From: Cytophagales bacterium
Lineage (GTDB): Bacteria > Bacteroidota > Bacteroidia > Cytophagales > Cyclobacteriaceae
Direction: 5' to 3'
DNA: 5,440 bases
Assembly: GCA_029262935.1 (NCBI GenBank)
Contig: JAJCYK010000091.1
Coordinates: 1 to 5,440 of the forward strand
Both the position numbers and the translations under genes were made by a program. Position 1 is the stretch's first letter. Each line of letters starts with the position of its first letter. Shown here one piece after another: positions 4,489 to 5,440 of this stretch. The notes under the pieces were generated by a model, which was given only the letters and a program-made list of their open reading frames with translations, searched no databases and was not told where the DNA came from.

Positions 4489-5440
4489 ATGAAGCAAACG
4501 GTACTTCCATTTCTTATTTTAATCTTGGCTTTTTGGACTATATCCGTTAATGCTCAAGATAACGTTACTATATCAGGTTTCTTAAAGGATGCTGCTGATG
4601 GGGAATCCCTGATAGGAGCTACGGTATATATTCCACAATTGAATGCCGGAACGGTTACCAATGTCTATGGATTTTACAGTGTCACACTACCACCTGGAAG
4701 CTATCAAGTAGAATTCAGATATATCGGGTATCAAATAACTTCGAAGAATGTTGATTTAAACACGGATCAACGATTGGATATAGAGTTACTTGGAGAGGAT
4801 CGAATACTGGAAGAGATCGTTATCACAGATGAACCAGAAGATGTAAACGTTTCAGGTATCCAGATGGGTACTCACAGCTTAAATATCAAGACCATACAAA
4901 GTTTACCAGCATTCATGGGCGAAGTAGACGTATTAAAAAGCATTCAATTTCTTCCCGGAGTAAGTACCGTAGGAGAAGGGGCTTCAGGGTTTAATGTTAG
5001 AGGAGGAGGGAGCGGTCAAAACCTGGTGTTGCTGGATGAAGCTCCCGTTTACAATTCCTCCCATATGCTGGGCTTCTTCTCTGTTTTCAATCCAGACGCC
5101 GTAAAAGATGTACAACTGATTAAAGGCGGGATACCTGCCAGATACGGTGGTAGAATTGCTTCTATATTGGACATTCGAATGAAAGAAGGAAACAGTAAAA
5201 AACTAGCAGGCAGTGGGGGAGTGGGTTCCATTTTTAGCCGGTTTTCCATTGAAGGTCCCATCGTAAAAGACAAAGCCTCTTTTATCGTGGCGGGTCGCAG
5301 GTCCTATGCCGATGTGGTGGCTAAAGCGTTCACCAATGCCTTGGAGGACGGTGCTGCCTTAAATTTTTATGACCTTACTTTGAAAACCAACTACAATATT
5401 GACAAGCACAACCGTTTGTTTCTCTCCGGATATTTTGGAA
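4489..5440 (+). CDS. TonB-dependent outer-membrane receptor, N-terminal part (runs off the window)
   Basis: TonB-dependent receptors are outer-membrane beta barrels with a plug, importing ligands such as iron complexes, vitamins or glycans with energy from TonB/ExbBD. The frame is open from 4489 to the window end (317 codons). Residues 1-22 form a signal peptide: Lys2, a hydrophobic stretch, and cleavage predicted after VNA (20-22). Residues about 26-105 are a carboxypeptidase-D-like regulatory domain (ISGFLKDAADGESLIGATV, then YGFYSVTLPPGSYQVEF). ILEEIVITDE (106-115) closes it, in the position of the TonB-box-like segment. The plug (about 135-235) has LPAFMGEVDVLKSIQFLPGV, GFNVRGGG (167-174), LLDEAPVYN and IKGGIPARYGGRIAS. 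Barrel strands begin after about 240. The plug is not that of classical SusC proteins, which usually show a different LQGRxxGV-type motif, so glycan import through a SusCD pair is less likely. Its ligand is unknown. The only other ATG nearby (4466) is out of frame and stops at 4492. Confidence 0.95.
   Translation, partial: MKQTVLPFLILILAFWTISVNAQDNVTISGFLKDAADGESLIGATVYIPQLNAGTVTNVYGFYSVTLPPGSYQVEFRYIGYQITSKNVDLNTDQRLDIELLGEDRILEEIVITDEPEDVNVSGIQMGTHSLNIKTIQSLPAFMGEVDVLKSIQFLPGVSTVGEGASGFNVRGGGSGQNLVLLDEAPVYNSSHMLGFFSVFNPDAVKDVQLIKGGIPARYGGRIASILDIRMKEGNSKKLAGSGGVGSIFSRFSIEGPIVKDKASFIVAGRRSYADVVAKAFTNALEDGAALNFYDLTLKTNYNIDKHNRLFLSGYFG

Noticed and set aside
5049..5273. A 74-codon minus-strand frame within the receptor gene
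   Set aside because: It is antisense to the conserved plug domain of the TonB-dependent receptor and has no features of its own.
4489..5440. Receptor as a SusC-type glycan importer in a polysaccharide utilisation locus with the SDR/FAH genes
   Set aside because: The plug motifs do not look like SusC, no SusD or glycoside hydrolase is visible, and the gene is separated from the pair by an opposing cupin gene. Sequence beyond 5440 could change this.

Overview
The window looks like ordinary chromosome of a member of the Bacteroidota. The evidence is moderate A+T content, starts without Shine-Dalgarno sequences but with A/T-rich leaders, a Bacteroidota-type TonB-dependent receptor with an N-terminal carboxypeptidase-D-like domain, and Bacteroidota-like MsrA and bactofilin sequences. 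A marine or environmental flavobacterium or cytophagal is plausible, but I cannot place it below phylum. I see no rRNA, tRNA, CRISPR array, insertion sequence or phage gene.

Layout: (1) 1-504, the 3' part of msrA, cut by the window edge exactly at the catalytic Cys codon. (2) 505-731, an A/T-rich spacer with several inverted repeats, including a 9-bp bulged stem-loop in the bactofilin leader. (3) 732-3949, four co-directional genes: a bactofilin, a cytoplasmic-looking M14-type zinc carboxypeptidase, a classical short-chain dehydrogenase/reductase (SDR) and a fumarylacetoacetate hydrolase (FAH)-family enzyme. The gaps are 56, 48 and 9 nt, so only the last pair is tightly coupled. (4) 3946-4308, a one-domain cupin on the minus strand that converges on the FAH gene with a 4-nt overlap of stop codons. 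(5) 4309-4488, a divergent intergenic region with a palindrome and a cluster of short inverted half-sites. (6) 4489 to the end, the N-terminal third or so of a TonB-dependent outer-membrane receptor that runs off the window.

How the genes fit together: the SDR plus FAH pair is the best functional clue. In the non-phosphorylating L-fucose (and related deoxysugar) pathway, an SDR oxidises 2-keto-3-deoxy-L-fuconate and a FAH-family hydrolase of this length cleaves the 2,4-diketo product to pyruvate and lactate. The earlier enzymes of that route are not in the window, so this assignment is an inference from family and pairing. The bactofilin/M14 adjacency recalls the cell-shape link between bactofilins and peptidoglycan peptidases, but this M14 protein has no visible export signal, so I regard that link as weak. 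No clearly new system is visible. The findings below are modest leads.
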